Source: an uncultured Hyphomicrobiales bacterium
GTDB taxonomy: Bacteria > Pseudomonadota > Alphaproteobacteria > Rhizobiales > Ancalomicrobiaceae
DNA: 64,000 bases
Direction: 5' to 3'
Assembly (NCBI GenBank): GCA_903930435.1
Contig: CAIYYN010000048.1
Coordinates: forward strand, 62,001 to 126,000
Part shown: in pieces, positions 44,053 through 54,111 of the stretch
Layout of the letters: the number at the start of each line of letters is the position of its first letter
How positions within the stretch are numbered: position 1 is the stretch's first letter
Program-made: the position numbers and the translations under genes
Notes under the pieces: model-generated
Told to the model about the DNA's origin: nothing
What the model saw: only the letters and a program-made list of their open reading frames with translations
The model's database searches: none

Positions 44053-46929
44053 TCATTGGCCCAACCGTTCCAGCAACGCCGGGACATGCACCTGATCGGA
44101 CTTGTAATTGCCGGTCAACGTGTACATGACGATATTGATGCCCACTCTGTAGGCCATCTCCCGTTGCCGCTGATCTGGCGGTACCGTCGGCAACAGGTAA
44201 TCTCCGGAGCCTGTGATCGCCCAGGCGCCTGCGAGGTCGTTTGATGTGATGATGATCGGCGAAACACCGTCACCTGTCCGCACCGGTCGGTCATTGGCAT
44301 CGCTGGGCTTCCGCGGCGGTGTCGCCTCGACCCATAATTGCCCGCCTTCAAATCGACCCGGATAATCCTGCAATAAGTAGAATGATTTGGTCAGAACGTG
44401 ATCGCTCGGGACCGGCTCAAGTTCGGGAATATCGAGACCCGCCAGAATACGCCGCAAGGCCGCCGTTGCCGGCGAAACCCGAGCCGTGCCATTCAACACA
44501 GATGCCTCCAGGGCATCGCGTGTGTCGAACAGGATCGTACCGCCGCCCTTCATGAAGGCGTCTATGCGCGTCAGAGCAGCCGGGCTTGGCGGAGGCGTGC
44601 TGGCATCAACGGCCCAGTAGAGAAGCGGAAAGAAGGCCAGTTCGTCGCGTGCGGGGTCGACACCGACCGGATCGGCTGCGTCGAGCGACGTCCGATCGCG
44701 CAGAACCCGCGTCAGGCCAACCAGCCCATCTCTGGCGATATCATCCAGATCTGGCTTTCCGGACAAGATGAAGGCAAGCCGGGTTCCATTGGCGGCCTGG
44801 AGATTGAAGGCGTCGGCCGTCGTCTTGTCGTTGATGGCAGGCGTTGTCGCAGCCGACTGGGCGAAGGCGTTGTCAGGGCCAAGAGTAGCATTGACCGCAG
44901 CAAACCCAAGGCCGCAAACCAGCACAGCCATTGCGACCGACCGTTTCAATAGAAATCCGCCGGACAGGATGAGTACTGCCGCTGTATCGAGGATGAGAAA
45001 CAGCACAGCCAGCGCGAACGTCCAGGGTTTCAAATCGACAGGCTGGTTGGAGCTGTAGGGCCTGATCGCCGCAGACTTGACGGGATCGAGATCGAGCAAT
45101 GTGATTCGGTCGTCAGGTCGCATCGGTTCGAGTGCCACAAATGCCTCGTCGGTCCCGTAGAGACCCGGCGGATGCTCGCGGCTTGCCGCGGTAGCAGGGA
45201 CGGCGTCGGACAGTGGCTTGGCATCGCCGGACGGACTGGTGCTGTGGCCGAAGCCGTCCAGCAATCGCAACGGTGGCAGGACTGTTTGGGCAGGCGAGGT
45301 TTCCTCGTTCGTTGCCGACTCAGTCTTGGAAGACGTCGCAACCGAAAACGACATCACGCGCCGCAGCATTTCGACGAAACTGCCTGAAAGTGGCAGGTTG
45401 GACCAACTGGTGTCAGCCGTGACGTGGAACAGCACCAGCCAGCCATTGCCGAACCGGCTGGCTGTGACAAAGGGTGTGCCATCGGCAAGGCTCGCCCAGG
45501 TCTTGCGCGTCAGATCCGGCCGTTGCTCGGCAAGTACCTGACGTGTGACTGTCACGTCCTTCGGCACAGTCAGCGACGCAAAGGGACCATTGGCTGAAAA
45601 ACTCGCCAACGCCTGCGGGGTTGACCAGGACATCGCCCCGCCGAGAGTCCGTTCGCCTTGTCTGAGTTCAACCGGGATCAGCTTGTCACTGCCCTTGATC
45701 GCGGCCAGCTTGGGTCCGGCAAAGCGAATGAAGACACCGCCACGGCTGACCCAGCCTTCAAGCGCCTTTTCGGTCTCGCCCACAAGCGTACCGACATCTG
45801 CCGTCACGATGACAGAAACATTTGCCTTCAGCAGATCCGTAATTCCCTGGTTGATATTGTCGCCACTGGGTTGCCGGACATCGGCAAATGGCTTGAGCGC
45901 CGTCTCAAGATAATGGGCCGGGGACAGCAAAGGTTGGTCAACATCACTTGTTGTCCCCGAGATCAGCCCGACGGTCCGCCTGCGCCAGCGCTCATCAAGC
46001 AATTGCACCGCTGCCGCATGTCCTTCTCCAACGATGTCAACGCGGGAGATTTCATTGCGCAATTCCGTCGGAAGTTCGAACTTCGCCGTCGTCTCGGAGG
46101 AATCTGCATCAAACGTAAAGTCGGTTGTCGCAATCTCGCGGCCCTTCTGGTCCAGCGCGCGCAGTTTGCCGGGGAGGGGTGCACTTGGGTCCACGCATCT
46201 GATTTTGACATCAAGTGATTTGAGGCCATTTTCGGTGGAGACGAGGACGAGAGGCACAGATTTCGGGCTGAAATGGACGGTGAGTGTAGACGCCTCGACA
46301 AGGTTGGCCAACGCACTACCGAAGGCGTGGCTGTTGCCGTCATCCAGGTTGTCGCTAAGCCAGTCGATGGAACCAGGCGACGTTTTGTCCGCAATCTGTT
46401 TGATCGGAGCAATCAGGCTCGCGCGATCAGGCGTCCAGCTACGCGGCTCCAGCGATTGCAAACGCGACCGGGCTTCCGGCGCGCTCATTGGCTGCAACGG
46501 TTGCGCCGGACCATCCGCTGTCGCGACGAGCACGATTGGGCGGTTGGCGCTACCGGCATCATCGATCAGATCCAGCGCGAGTGTCTGCCGGTCCTTCCAA
46601 TAGGGTGCGGCCGCCCAGCCATTGTCGATGACAAGCCAGAACGGCCCCTGCCGGGTGGGACCCTTGTTGATATTCGGCTGCCAGATCGGACCGGCCAATC
46701 CGATGATCAAGGCCGTTGCCAGCAGAAGCCGGAGCAGCGTCAGCCACCACGGACTGCGGTCAGGGGTTAACTCTTTTTCCTCGATATCCGCGAGCAGGCG
46801 CGTTGGCGGGAAGGCGATCTTTTGAGGGCGCGGGGGAAGCTTGCGCAGCAGCCACCAGATGATTGGCAGCAGCAGTAGCGTGCCCAGAACCCAGGGCACG
46901 GAAAATCCGAGTGCGAGGAAACCGCTCAC
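44053..46929 (-). CDS. BatA-like N-terminal / DUF4159 C-terminal membrane protein
   Basis: A 958-residue protein. Residues 1-90 form the BatA (aerotolerance N-terminal) domain with two membrane helices (VPWVLGTLLLLPIIWWLL; LLRLLLATALIIGLAGP) around the FPPTRLL motif. A periplasmic region follows, then two further helices near 620-680, and a C-terminal DUF4159 domain (about 700-958; RLAFILSGKPDLDDIARDGL; GGTILFDTRD). The start is GTG, overlapping the DUF58 stop (GTGA). With MoxR and DUF58 it forms a conserved alphaproteobacterial module of unknown function, thought to resemble MoxR-VWA chaperone systems. Confidence 0.88.
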   Translation of the reverse strand: MSGFLALGFSVPWVLGTLLLLPIIWWLLRKLPPRPQKIAFPPTRLLADIEEKELTPDRSPWWLTLLRLLLATALIIGLAGPIWQPNINKGPTRQGPFWLVIDNGWAAAPYWKDRQTLALDLIDDAGSANRPIVLVATADGPAQPLQPMSAPEARSRLQSLEPRSWTPDRASLIAPIKQIADKTSPGSIDWLSDNLDDGNSHAFGSALANLVEASTLTVHFSPKSVPLVLVSTENGLKSLDVKIRCVDPSAPLPGKLRALDQKGREIATTDFTFDADSSETTAKFELPTELRNEISRVDIVGEGHAAAVQLLDERWRRRTVGLISGTTSDVDQPLLSPAHYLETALKPFADVRQPSGDNINQGITDLLKANVSVIVTADVGTLVGETEKALEGWVSRGGVFIRFAGPKLAAIKGSDKLIPVELRQGERTLGGAMSWSTPQALASFSANGPFASLTVPKDVTVTRQVLAEQRPDLTRKTWASLADGTPFVTASRFGNGWLVLFHVTADTSWSNLPLSGSFVEMLRRVMSFSVATSSKTESATNEETSPAQTVLPPLRLLDGFGHSTSPSGDAKPLSDAVPATAASREHPPGLYGTDEAFVALEPMRPDDRITLLDLDPVKSAAIRPYSSNQPVDLKPWTFALAVLFLILDTAAVLILSGGFLLKRSVAMAVLVCGLGFAAVNATLGPDNAFAQSAATTPAINDKTTADAFNLQAANGTRLAFILSGKPDLDDIARDGLVGLTRVLRDRTSLDAADPVGVDPARDELAFFPLLYWAVDASTPPPSPAALTRIDAFMKGGGTILFDTRDALEASVLNGTARVSPATAALRRILAGLDIPELEPVPSDHVLTKSFYLLQDYPGRFEGGQLWVEATPPRKPSDANDRPVRTGDGVSPIIITSNDLAGAWAITGSGDYLLPTVPPDQRQREMAYRVGINIVMYTLTGNYKSDQVHVPALLERLGQ

Positions 46930-47846
46930 GACTGGCCTCCTGCCTTCGGTGCGCTGAACGCAGACAGTTTGGCTGAAGCATTTCCGGTCGCGGAAAGTCG
47001 GGCATGCAGCGCCAGAAGCGGTTCGGTTGCCGGACGATCAGTATGATGTGCGAGAAAGCTCCAGCCAAAACGGTCTGCGAGCTGCCGTATTCCATCGCGA
47101 TGTGCTGCGAGCCGGGCGCGATAGGCAAGCCCCCAACGTTCCGCGCGGCTTGACGTGATGCGCTGACCTGTCTCGGGATCGCGAAACTCTGTTCGCCCTG
47201 AAAAGGGAAAAGTCTCTTCTGCGGGATCAAGCACCTGCAACAGGTGTCCACGCACGCCCGACGCAGCGATGATCCCGAGCCTTTGGGACAACGGCTCCAA
47301 AGGATCGAGAAAATCGCCGATGAGGATCACATCCTGGAACCGGCGGATCGGACCTCCGTCCGGCATCGCGTCTGACGTTGCCATCAACGCAAGTGCATTT
47401 GCCACGCGTTCGGCGGCCTTTCGGTCCGGTGTAGGTGTCAGGATGCCGGGTAACCCGATGCGTTCCCCGCCGCGCGACAGCAGATCGGCGATGGCAAGGG
47501 TCAACACGACGGTCCGGTCACGCTTGGTGACCGTTGAGAGCGCGGACCTGAAATCCATCGAAGCCGACAGGTCGGGCCACAGCCAGATCGTATGTGCGCT
47601 TTCCCATTCTCGTTCCCGGACGTGGAGGCTGTCATCCCGTGCTGATTTGCGCCAGTCGATCCGCGTCACGGCTTCGCCGGCTGAAAACGGGCGGAATTGC
47701 CAGAAGGTTTCGCCAGGACCCGCCTGACGTCGACCGTGCCAGCCCGATGCGACTGTTGCGGCGATGCGATGCGCCTCGACAAGCAGGTCCGGCAACGCCG
47801 AAGACAGGGTCTTGGCGGAGGTGACGAGATTGATCTCGCCGCTCAT
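46926..47846 (-). CDS. DUF58 family protein
   Basis: A 306-residue cytoplasmic protein with the DUF58 hallmark GPGETFWQFRPFSAGEAVTRIDWRKSARDDSLHVRE around residues 42-78, followed by a VWA-like fold (IWLWPDLSASMDFRS). DUF58 proteins are usual partners of MoxR ATPases. The ATG at 47846 is used rather than a GTG two codons upstream. It overlaps the next gene by four bases. Confidence 0.9.
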   Translation of the reverse strand: MSGEINLVTSAKTLSSALPDLLVEAHRIAATVASGWHGRRQAGPGETFWQFRPFSAGEAVTRIDWRKSARDDSLHVREREWESAHTIWLWPDLSASMDFRSALSTVTKRDRTVVLTLAIADLLSRGGERIGLPGILTPTPDRKAAERVANALALMATSDAMPDGGPIRRFQDVILIGDFLDPLEPLSQRLGIIAASGVRGHLLQVLDPAEETFPFSGRTEFRDPETGQRITSSRAERWGLAYRARLAAHRDGIRQLADRFGWSFLAHHTDRPATEPLLALHARLSATGNASAKLSAFSAPKAGGQS

Positions 47847-47928
47847 TGTCACTGCGACACCCTCACGCGCTTGATCCGAACCAGCGGGATAGCGAAGCCT
47901 GCTTGCAACCGGTACACCCCTTCAACGA

Positions 47929-48939
47929 TCATACAATCCGTTTTTTGGCCAGACGGATGACATCCTGAACCGTGACGCCGTCTGCGCGCGCCGCGAATGT
48001 CAGCGCCATGCGATGTTGGAGGACGGGTTCAGCCAGTGCCAGCACATCCTCAACGGAAGGAGCCAGTCTGCCATCATAGAGCGCGCGGGCACGCGCCGTG
48101 AGGGAGAGCGCTTGGCTGGCACGCGGGCCTGCGCCCCAGGCAACATGTTTGGTGATCTCGCTCGGTTGGCCCTCATCCGGACGTGTCGAGCGGACCAGCT
48201 CCAGGATCGCATCGACGACTGCCTGAGACACGGGCATCCGCCGGACGAGCTGCTGGATCCTGACAAGTTCGCTTTCTGTCAGCACCGCCGGGGTCGAAGC
48301 CAAGCCTTCTCCGGTCGTCTCCAGCAGGATGCGGCGCTCGGAGGCCAGATCCGGGTATTGAACATCGATCTGCATCAGGAACCGGTCGAGCTGCGCTTCA
48401 GGTAAGGGATAGGTGCCTTCCTGCTCGAGCGGGTTCTGCGTGGCCAGGACATGGAACGGACGCGGCAAGTCGTGGCGCTGTCCGGCGACGGTCACATGAT
48501 ATTCCTGCATCGATTGCAGCAGGGCCGACTGCGTGCGCGGGCTGGCGCGATTGATTTCATCGGCCATCAATAATTGCGCGAACACCGGCCCGCGAATAAA
48601 CCGAAACGACCGTGAGCCATCAGGCGCCTGATCGAGCACTTCGGAACCCAGAATATCTGACGGCATCAGGTCCGGCGTGAACTGCACGCGCCGCGCATCC
48701 AGCCCGAGCACGGTTCCAAGTGCTTCGACGAGACGGGTCTTGGCCAGACCGGGTACGCCGACCAGCAGCCCGTGCCCGCCCGCCAATATCGCGACCAGTG
48801 ACCGTTCGACGACGCGCTCCTGTCCGAAGATGACCTCGGCGACACCGGCCTTTACTTGCCGCAGGCGCTCAACAGATGCTTCGGCCTCCGCCACGATCGT
48901 GCTGGAGTCAAAATCGGCAGTCGGAACTGTTACCGTCAT
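47929..48939 (-). CDS. MoxR-family AAA+ ATPase
   Basis: A 336-residue AAA+ ATPase with Walker A GVPGLAKT (about 61-68), Walker B LLMADEINRASPRTQSALLQ, sensor region VLATQNPLEQEGTYPLPEAQLDRF and the C-terminal lid. MoxR proteins act as chaperones that mature or activate partners with VWA domains; the next three genes encode candidates. The ATG at 48939 has AAGGA upstream; a TTG five codons earlier is less likely. Confidence 0.92.
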   Translation of the reverse strand: MTVTVPTADFDSSTIVAEAEASVERLRQVKAGVAEVIFGQERVVERSLVAILAGGHGLLVGVPGLAKTRLVEALGTVLGLDARRVQFTPDLMPSDILGSEVLDQAPDGSRSFRFIRGPVFAQLLMADEINRASPRTQSALLQSMQEYHVTVAGQRHDLPRPFHVLATQNPLEQEGTYPLPEAQLDRFLMQIDVQYPDLASERRILLETTGEGLASTPAVLTESELVRIQQLVRRMPVSQAVVDAILELVRSTRPDEGQPSEITKHVAWGAGPRASQALSLTARARALYDGRLAPSVEDVLALAEPVLQHRMALTFAARADGVTVQDVIRLAKKRIV

Positions 48940-49200
48940 GTGGTCCTTGTCCAATGTGGGGCATCGTAAATGTGCTTATAGTCCAGTCTGGCAGGAAGTT
49001 GATCGCAGTGCACTCTCTATTTCGCGGGCGCAAGTCATTGAGGCGCGCGATTAATAGCCGATCTGTGACCGAAATTGAGGTGGCAAGATGACGTATCTGT
49101 GGATCACACTGGACGTCTTGGCAGAAATACGCGATGGGTGGCACCAGATTTTGAAACACACCACCGCCCGCACCCGATTGCGGGCCTGAAAGGATCACCC

Positions 49201-49470
49201 ATGACCGATACACAGTCAGACACCACCGAATCGGCCCCGATCCAGCTGCCGGACCGTCTCAGCGTTGACCAGATGAGCCCTTACTACAATCCGGATCTTC
49301 TGGTGCGTGGTGTCGGCGTGAAGATCAACGGCGTGGAAAAGACCAACGTCGAGGAATATTGCATCTCCGAAGGCTGGGTGCGTGTGCCCGCCGGCAAGGC
49401 GCGGGACCGCAAGGGCAACCAGCTGACCCTGAAAATCAAGGGCGATGTGGAAGTCTGGCTGAAGGGCTGA
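49201..49470 (+). CDS. DUF3297 family protein
   Basis: An 89-residue acidic-to-basic small protein with the DUF3297 signature LPDRLSVDQMSPYYNPDLL, then GVGVKINGVEKTNVEEYCISEGWVRV. The function of the family is unknown; some database entries call it glutathione peroxidase-related without support. AAAGGAT precedes the ATG. Upstream, 49075-49200 is open in frame but looks non-coding. Confidence 0.85.
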   Translation: MTDTQSDTTESAPIQLPDRLSVDQMSPYYNPDLLVRGVGVKINGVEKTNVEEYCISEGWVRVPAGKARDRKGNQLTLKIKGDVEVWLKG

Positions 49471-49576
49471 TTGCACTCAAAGGGAAAACCCATCCGGCAC
49501 GTTAAGACCGTCATCGGTTGGCAGTATTTCGTCCCTAAGCCTTGTGTTCTGGCGCTCGCTTGCACACATTGACGCC

Positions 49577-50185
49577 ATGTCGACCGACCCGTCACCGCCC
49601 AATCATTCGCCGGATGGCCTTGCCGCGCTCTTTGCCAATGCGGGCAAAGCCGGTGGCGTGGGCAAGGGGCCGGCACCCGTCGAAAAGTGGGATCCGCACT
49701 ATTGCGGCGTGATCGACATGCGGATCGCAGCCGACGGCACTTGGTTCTATATGGGGTCGCCGATCGGGCGCGAGGCAATGGTGCGTCTGTTTGCCTCCGT
49801 CCTGCGCAAGGATGCGGATGGCGAGACCTATCTGGTGACGCCAGTCGAACGGTGTGGCATTCGGGTTGATGACGCCCCGTTCGTCGCAGTCGAGATGCAC
49901 GTGAGCGGCGAGGGTAGGGCGCAAAGCCTGACCTTCCGCACAAATGTTGGTGACATCGTCGCTGCTGGACCAGACAATCCGATTCGATTTGTCATTGATC
50001 CTGACCATGGCGGCGTGAAACCCTATATAGGTGTGCGCGGGCGGCTTGAAGCACGTGTCAACCGGACCGTGACCTACCAGCTGTTCGATCTGGGCGTCGA
50101 TGAACTGCACGAAGCCGAACGCTGGTTTGGCGTCTGGTCTGGCGGCGTCTTTTTCCCCATTCAGCGGGCCGATGAAATTGCATGA
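49577..50185 (+). CDS. DUF1285 family protein
   Basis: A 202-residue cytoplasmic protein with the DUF1285 pattern PVEKWDPHYCGVIDMRIAADGTWFY and GSPIGREAMVRLFASVLRKDADG. The family adopts a two-domain fold of unknown activity. The following CoA pyrophosphatase gene overlaps its stop by four bases (ATGA), so the two are coupled; this pair is conserved in Hyphomicrobiales. Confidence 0.88.
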   Translation: MSTDPSPPNHSPDGLAALFANAGKAGGVGKGPAPVEKWDPHYCGVIDMRIAADGTWFYMGSPIGREAMVRLFASVLRKDADGETYLVTPVERCGIRVDDAPFVAVEMHVSGEGRAQSLTFRTNVGDIVAAGPDNPIRFVIDPDHGGVKPYIGVRGRLEARVNRTVTYQLFDLGVDELHEAERWFGVWSGGVFFPIQRADEIA

Positions 50186-50922
50186 TGCGACCTGATCCGG
50201 ACCCCTTGCACGAGCGTTATTCGGCCTCGCAGTTTCGGGCGCTGGCCGCGCCGCACGTCTTGACCGATGCGACCGAGAATTTTGATCGCCCGCATTTCGG
50301 CGATTTCGCCTGGCAACAGCAGTTGGGCGAGGCTGTTGCCGCCGGTCGGCGGACGGGACGCATCCGTCCTGCGCCGCGACTGAAAAATGATCCGCGCCGG
50401 TTTCGGGACGCGGCTGTCCTCATGGGGATCGTCGATCATGGCGATGAGGCAAGCCTCATCCTGACCCAGCGGACGGCGCATCTGAACGATCATGCCGGTC
50501 AGATCGCTCTACCCGGCGGCAAGATCGACGAGGCGGATTCCGGACCGATTGCCGCTGCCCTGCGCGAGGCTGAAGAAGAAATCGGCCTTGATCGCCAGTT
50601 CATTGAACCAATTGGCCTGTTCTTCCCGTATCTGTCCGGCACCAATTTTCGCATCGTGCCGGTGCTGGCCATTGTGCGACCGGGCTTTCAACTGACCCCG
50701 AACCCCAATGAAGTGGCCGATGTCTTCGAGGTGCCGATCCGCTTCCTGATGGACGATGCCAATCACCGGATCGGCAGTCGCGTCTGGGAGGGCAAGGAGC
50801 GGTATTTCTATGAAATGCCGTATCAGCAGCGCTATATCTGGGGCATTACGGCGGGCATCATCCGACAAGTGTTCGAATTGCTTTATGCGCCCGTGTTTGG
50901 CGTCGGCGAGGCGGAAACGTGA
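50182..50922 (+). CDS. Nudix hydrolase, coenzyme A pyrophosphatase type
   Basis: A 246-residue Nudix enzyme. The CoA-specific upstream motif LNDHAGQIALPGGK leads into the Nudix box GKIDEADSGPIAAALREAEEEIGL (about 112-136), the arrangement of NudL/NUDT7-type enzymes that cut CoA and its derivatives to phosphopantetheine and 3',5'-ADP. It is coupled to DUF1285 upstream and overlaps the DUF6111 start downstream. Confidence 0.88.
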   Translation: MMRPDPDPLHERYSASQFRALAAPHVLTDATENFDRPHFGDFAWQQQLGEAVAAGRRTGRIRPAPRLKNDPRRFRDAAVLMGIVDHGDEASLILTQRTAHLNDHAGQIALPGGKIDEADSGPIAAALREAEEEIGLDRQFIEPIGLFFPYLSGTNFRIVPVLAIVRPGFQLTPNPNEVADVFEVPIRFLMDDANHRIGSRVWEGKERYFYEMPYQQRYIWGITAGIIRQVFELLYAPVFGVGEAET

Positions 50923-51188
50923 TTAGACTGATTGCCGTTCTGGTGCTGGCGTTTTGCGTCCCGTTTGTCCTGCACGGACTTTTGACGCTGTTGCGTGGAC
51001 GCGGCTTCGTCCCCTTGCCGACATCGCTGCGCGGCAAGCTGTGGCTCATCGCTGCTGGGCTTGTCCTAGCCGTTATCACGCTCGTCAGCCTGATGGGCCA
51101 AGCGCCCAGAGCGCTCGGCGAGCGCTATATCCCCGCCCATCTGGAGAATGGCGTGCTCGTACCCGAACGGTTTGAGAAGGCGCAGTAG
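50919..51188 (+). CDS. DUF6111 family small membrane protein
   Basis: An 89-residue protein with two membrane helices (about 3-25 and 40-60) and a short soluble tail (YIPAHLENGVLVPERFE). It starts with GTG overlapping the Nudix stop (GTGA) and ends in TAG. Such proteins lie between the CoA pyrophosphatase and CCA-transferase genes in relatives; here the cca gene is about 9.5 kb away. Function unknown. Confidence 0.82.
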   Translation: MIRLIAVLVLAFCVPFVLHGLLTLLRGRGFVPLPTSLRGKLWLIAAGLVLAVITLVSLMGQAPRALGERYIPAHLENGVLVPERFEKAQ

Positions 51189-51229
51189 CTCTGCGCTTGC
51201 CGGACGATGCGTGCGGCCAGTAATGGCAT

Positions 51230-51355
51230 CCCTCCCCGATACGGGGAGGGTCCGGCGCTAGCCGGGGGTGGGGCTATATCAAGATCGCGGGGTGAGTTTC
51301 AGGCGCACCCCACCCGGTCCGCTATGCGGCCCGACCTCCTCTTCAAGGGGAGGTA
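51230..51355. repeat. Composite palindromic intergenic repeat (REP-like)
   Basis: A chain of palindromes between converging genes: CCCTCCCCG/CGGGGAGGG (51230-51250), CCGGC/GCCGG (51252-51265), GGGTGGGG paired with CCCCACCC around 51268 and 51307, GGTCCGC/GCGGCC and CCTCC/GGAGG (to about 51353). This arrangement of nested hairpins is typical of dispersed REP/BIME-like elements of Hyphomicrobiales. It may also work as a bidirectional terminator for DUF6111 and efp. Confidence 0.7.
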
Positions 51356-51381
51356 TGGGCTCCAGTGCGATCTTGATTGGC

Positions 51382-51957
51382 TTACATCTTGCCTTTTTCA
51401 GCGCGTTCGACGTAGGCGCCGTCTTCAGTCTGGACCACGATCTTGATGCCGGCGGAAATATGCGGGGGAACCATAGTGCGCACGCCGTTTGAGAGCACGG
51501 CCGGCTTGTAGGATGACGAGGCGGTCTGGCCCTTGGTCGTCGGTTCGGTTTCGACGATTTCGAGAATGACGCGCGGCGGCAGTTCGATGGCGACCGGTAC
51601 ATCCTGGTAAAGCGACAGCTTGACGTCCATTTCTTCCTGCAGATAGACGATCTGGTCGCCGATGACATCGCGTGGCACGATGACCTGCTCGTAGTTTTCC
51701 TTGTTCATGAACGTGATACCTTCCTCGTTGGTATAGAGGTAGGTGTAGGTACGTTCATCGAGGAAGGCGCGCTCGACCTGTTCAGTCGTCTTCCAGCGTT
51801 CCGACACCTTCACGCCATCGGAAATGCGACGCATGTCGATCTGGGTTGTCGGAGTGCCTTTGCCAGGATGGAAGCTTTCAGCTGAGAGCACGACATAGAG
51901 TCGGCCATCCATCTCGACGACATTGCCTTTGCGGAGCGACTGTGCATTGACCTTCAC
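51382..51957 (-). CDS. efp: Translation elongation factor P
   Basis: A 191-residue three-domain factor that rescues ribosomes stalled at polyproline. The GTG at 51957 is chosen because the protein then begins [14 protein letters not shown] like all EF-P and AAGGAAA lies upstream; the longer frame to 52146 overlaps the epmA start. The loop lysine that is modified, Lys33 in HPGKG, is conserved. The EpmA ligase gene diverges from it, 110 bases away, so modification by beta-lysylation is expected. Confidence 0.95.
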   Translation of the reverse strand: MKVNAQSLRKGNVVEMDGRLYVVLSAESFHPGKGTPTTQIDMRRISDGVKVSERWKTTEQVERAFLDERTYTYLYTNEEGITFMNKENYEQVIVPRDVIGDQIVYLQEEMDVKLSLYQDVPVAIELPPRVILEIVETEPTTKGQTASSSYKPAVLSNGVRTMVPPHISAGIKIVVQTEDGAYVERAEKGKM

Positions 51958-52067
51958 GGGGATTTTTCCTTCAAGTCCTGACGAATGGAATGCGCCACAG
52001 CAACGGTGCGCGGCGGCTTTCGGCGTCTCCTCTGACATTTTCGTGGCATAAAGGGAAGTAGATTTCG

Positions 52068-53135
52068 ATGAACAAGGGGGCGGATGGCGGCAAAATTGAT
52101 AAACCGCGCTGGTGGGAGCGATCAGTTCACGCGGATCGCCGACCATTTCTGATCGCTCGCGCCCGGATCAAGGCGGCGCTGCGGGGCTGGTTTGACGCCC
52201 AAGGCTTCACGGAGGTTGAGTGTTCAGCCCTCCAGGTCTCGCCCGGCAATGAGGCTCATTTGCATGGGTTTGCGACCGACCTGATCGGACCCGATGGCCT
52301 GCCGCAACGCCGTTATCTGCATACGTCCCCGGAATTTTCAGCCAAGAAGCTGCTGGCGGCAGGCGAGGCGCGCATTTTCGATTTCGCCCGTGTGTTCCGC
52401 AATCGCGAGCGGACCGCGCTGCATCATCCCGAGTTCACGATGCTGGAATGGTACCGGGCCGGGGAGACCTACGATGTCCTGATGGCCGATTGCGCGGTGA
52501 TCCTGAGCATCGCGGCAGACACCTGCGGAACGCGACTGTTGCGTTTTCGCGGGCTGGAATGCGATCCCTTTGCAGTACCAGAGCGACTGACGGTCGCCGA
52601 TGCGTTCACGCGATTCGCTGGAATTGATCTTCTGGCAACAATCGGGTCGGATGGTGCTGTCGATGTCGGGGCCTTGCGTGCCTCTGCCGAGGCGGCTGGT
52701 ATCAGGTCGGGTGCAGATGACACCTGGACCGATATTTACAGCCGGGTCCTTGTCGAGCGGATTGAACCGCATCTTGGTATCGGGCGGGCGACGATCCTTC
52801 ATGAATATCCGACCCATGAGGCGGCGTTGGCCCGGCCATGCGCACATGACGGCCGGGTCGCCGAACGCTTTGAGCTCTATGCCTGCGGCGTCGAACTGGC
52901 CAATGCCTTTGGTGAACTCACCGACCCCAGGGAACAGCGCGCCCGCTTTGAAGCCGAAATGGATGAAAAAGCCCGCGTCTATGGCGAGCGCTATCCGATT
53001 GACGAGGATTTTCTCGCCGCGCTTGGCCAGATGCCCGACGCTAGTGGCTCAGCTCTCGGTTTTGAGCGATTGGTGATGCTCGCGGCGGGCGCGCAATCCA
53101 TCGATCAGGTGATCTGGACGCCGGTGGCGGAGTGA
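52068..53135 (+). CDS. epmA: EF-P--(R)-beta-lysine ligase (EpmA/GenX), class II synthetase paralogue
   Basis: A 355-residue homologue of the lysyl-tRNA synthetase catalytic domain without the anticodon-binding domain; it attaches (R)-beta-lysine to EF-P. Class II motifs are seen: motif 1 with [11 protein letters not shown], motif 2 [24 protein letters not shown] and motif 3 [16 protein letters not shown]. It is divergent from efp. The partner EpmB (lysine 2,3-aminomutase) is often adjacent in other bacteria but is not in this window. Confidence 0.93.
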   Translation: MNKGADGGKIDKPRWWERSVHADRRPFLIARARIKAALRGWFDAQGFTEVECSALQVSPGNEAHLHGFATDLIGPDGLPQRRYLHTSPEFSAKKLLAAGEARIFDFARVFRNRERTALHHPEFTMLEWYRAGETYDVLMADCAVILSIAADTCGTRLLRFRGLECDPFAVPERLTVADAFTRFAGIDLLATIGSDGAVDVGALRASAEAAGIRSGADDTWTDIYSRVLVERIEPHLGIGRATILHEYPTHEAALARPCAHDGRVAERFELYACGVELANAFGELTDPREQRARFEAEMDEKARVYGERYPIDEDFLAALGQMPDASGSALGFERLVMLAAGAQSIDQVIWTPVAE

Positions 53136-53226
53136 ACGCGTGTTTGGATAGCAGCCAGCAGTGGTTCACACTGGTGAAGCCTGACACTTCACCCTAAAAG
53201 GGCTGACCCTGTCAGGACAAGTCCGC

Positions 53227-54111
53227 ATGAAGCCCTTGCATATCGTTCTCGCTGTTACATTGACCGTGTTCTGGGGGCTGAATTTCGTCCTGATCCGGAT
53301 CGGGCTGGACCATTATCCCCCGATTCTCTTTGCTGTTCTGCGGTTTCTGGTGGCCGGATTGCCCGTGCTTCTGGTCAAGCCGCCAAAGGTCCCGTTTCCT
53401 CAACTGATTGCGATTTCGCTGGCGTTGTTCGTCGGCCAGTTCGGCTTCCTGTTTCCAGGCATGACTGCGGGATATCCGCCCGGTCTCGCCTCGCTCACCT
53501 TGCAGGTGCAGGGCTTTTTTACGGTGATCCTGGCCACGATGGTTCTGGGTGAACGTCCGAAGCCGCGCAATATCATCGGGCTGATCATTGCGTTCGCAGG
53601 ACTTGCGCTAATCGCAACGACGGTCGGCTCGAACGGTGTGACGCTGACGGGCCTCGCGCTGATTCTGGCGGCGGCCCTGAGCTGGGCGACGGGCAATGTG
53701 TTACTGCGCGGCGCGGGCAAGGTCGACATGTTCGCGCTGACCGCATGGATCAGCGCCATCGCGGTGCTGCCGCTTGCGATTCTGTCGCTGGTATTTGAGG
53801 GAATCAATGCCGACTGGGCCGCGATTGCCGCGCCAACATGGGCCGGAATCGGGGCCATCGCTTATGTGTCGATCCCGACGACAGTCATTGGCTACTGGAT
53901 CTGGGCAGAACTCTTCAAGCATTACCCGGCGGCAATGGTCGCGCCCTTTTCATTGTTGACGCCGATCACCGGCGCGCTTTCAGCCTGGTTGCTGCTGGGC
54001 GAACGTTTCGGCTCGCTCCGATTGGGCGGCATGGCCCTGATCCTCGCCGGATTGGTGGTCAATACGGTTCCATGGGGTGAGTGGTCTGGTCGCCGCGAAA
54101 AGGCTCAATGA
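53227..54111 (+). CDS. EamA/RhaT-family drug/metabolite exporter
   Basis: A 294-residue inner-membrane protein with ten predicted membrane segments in two EamA repeats (residues about 5-135 and 145-285). Start motif [21 protein letters not shown] and the second-repeat [21 protein letters not shown] are typical; several relatives export amino acids such as cysteine or threonine. AGGACAAG supports the ATG. Its last seven bases overlap the 3' end of the convergent apt gene. Confidence 0.9.
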   Translation: MKPLHIVLAVTLTVFWGLNFVLIRIGLDHYPPILFAVLRFLVAGLPVLLVKPPKVPFPQLIAISLALFVGQFGFLFPGMTAGYPPGLASLTLQVQGFFTVILATMVLGERPKPRNIIGLIIAFAGLALIATTVGSNGVTLTGLALILAAALSWATGNVLLRGAGKVDMFALTAWISAIAVLPLAILSLVFEGINADWAAIAAPTWAGIGAIAYVSIPTTVIGYWIWAELFKHYPAAMVAPFSLLTPITGALSAWLLLGERFGSLRLGGMALILAGLVVNTVPWGEWSGRREKAQ

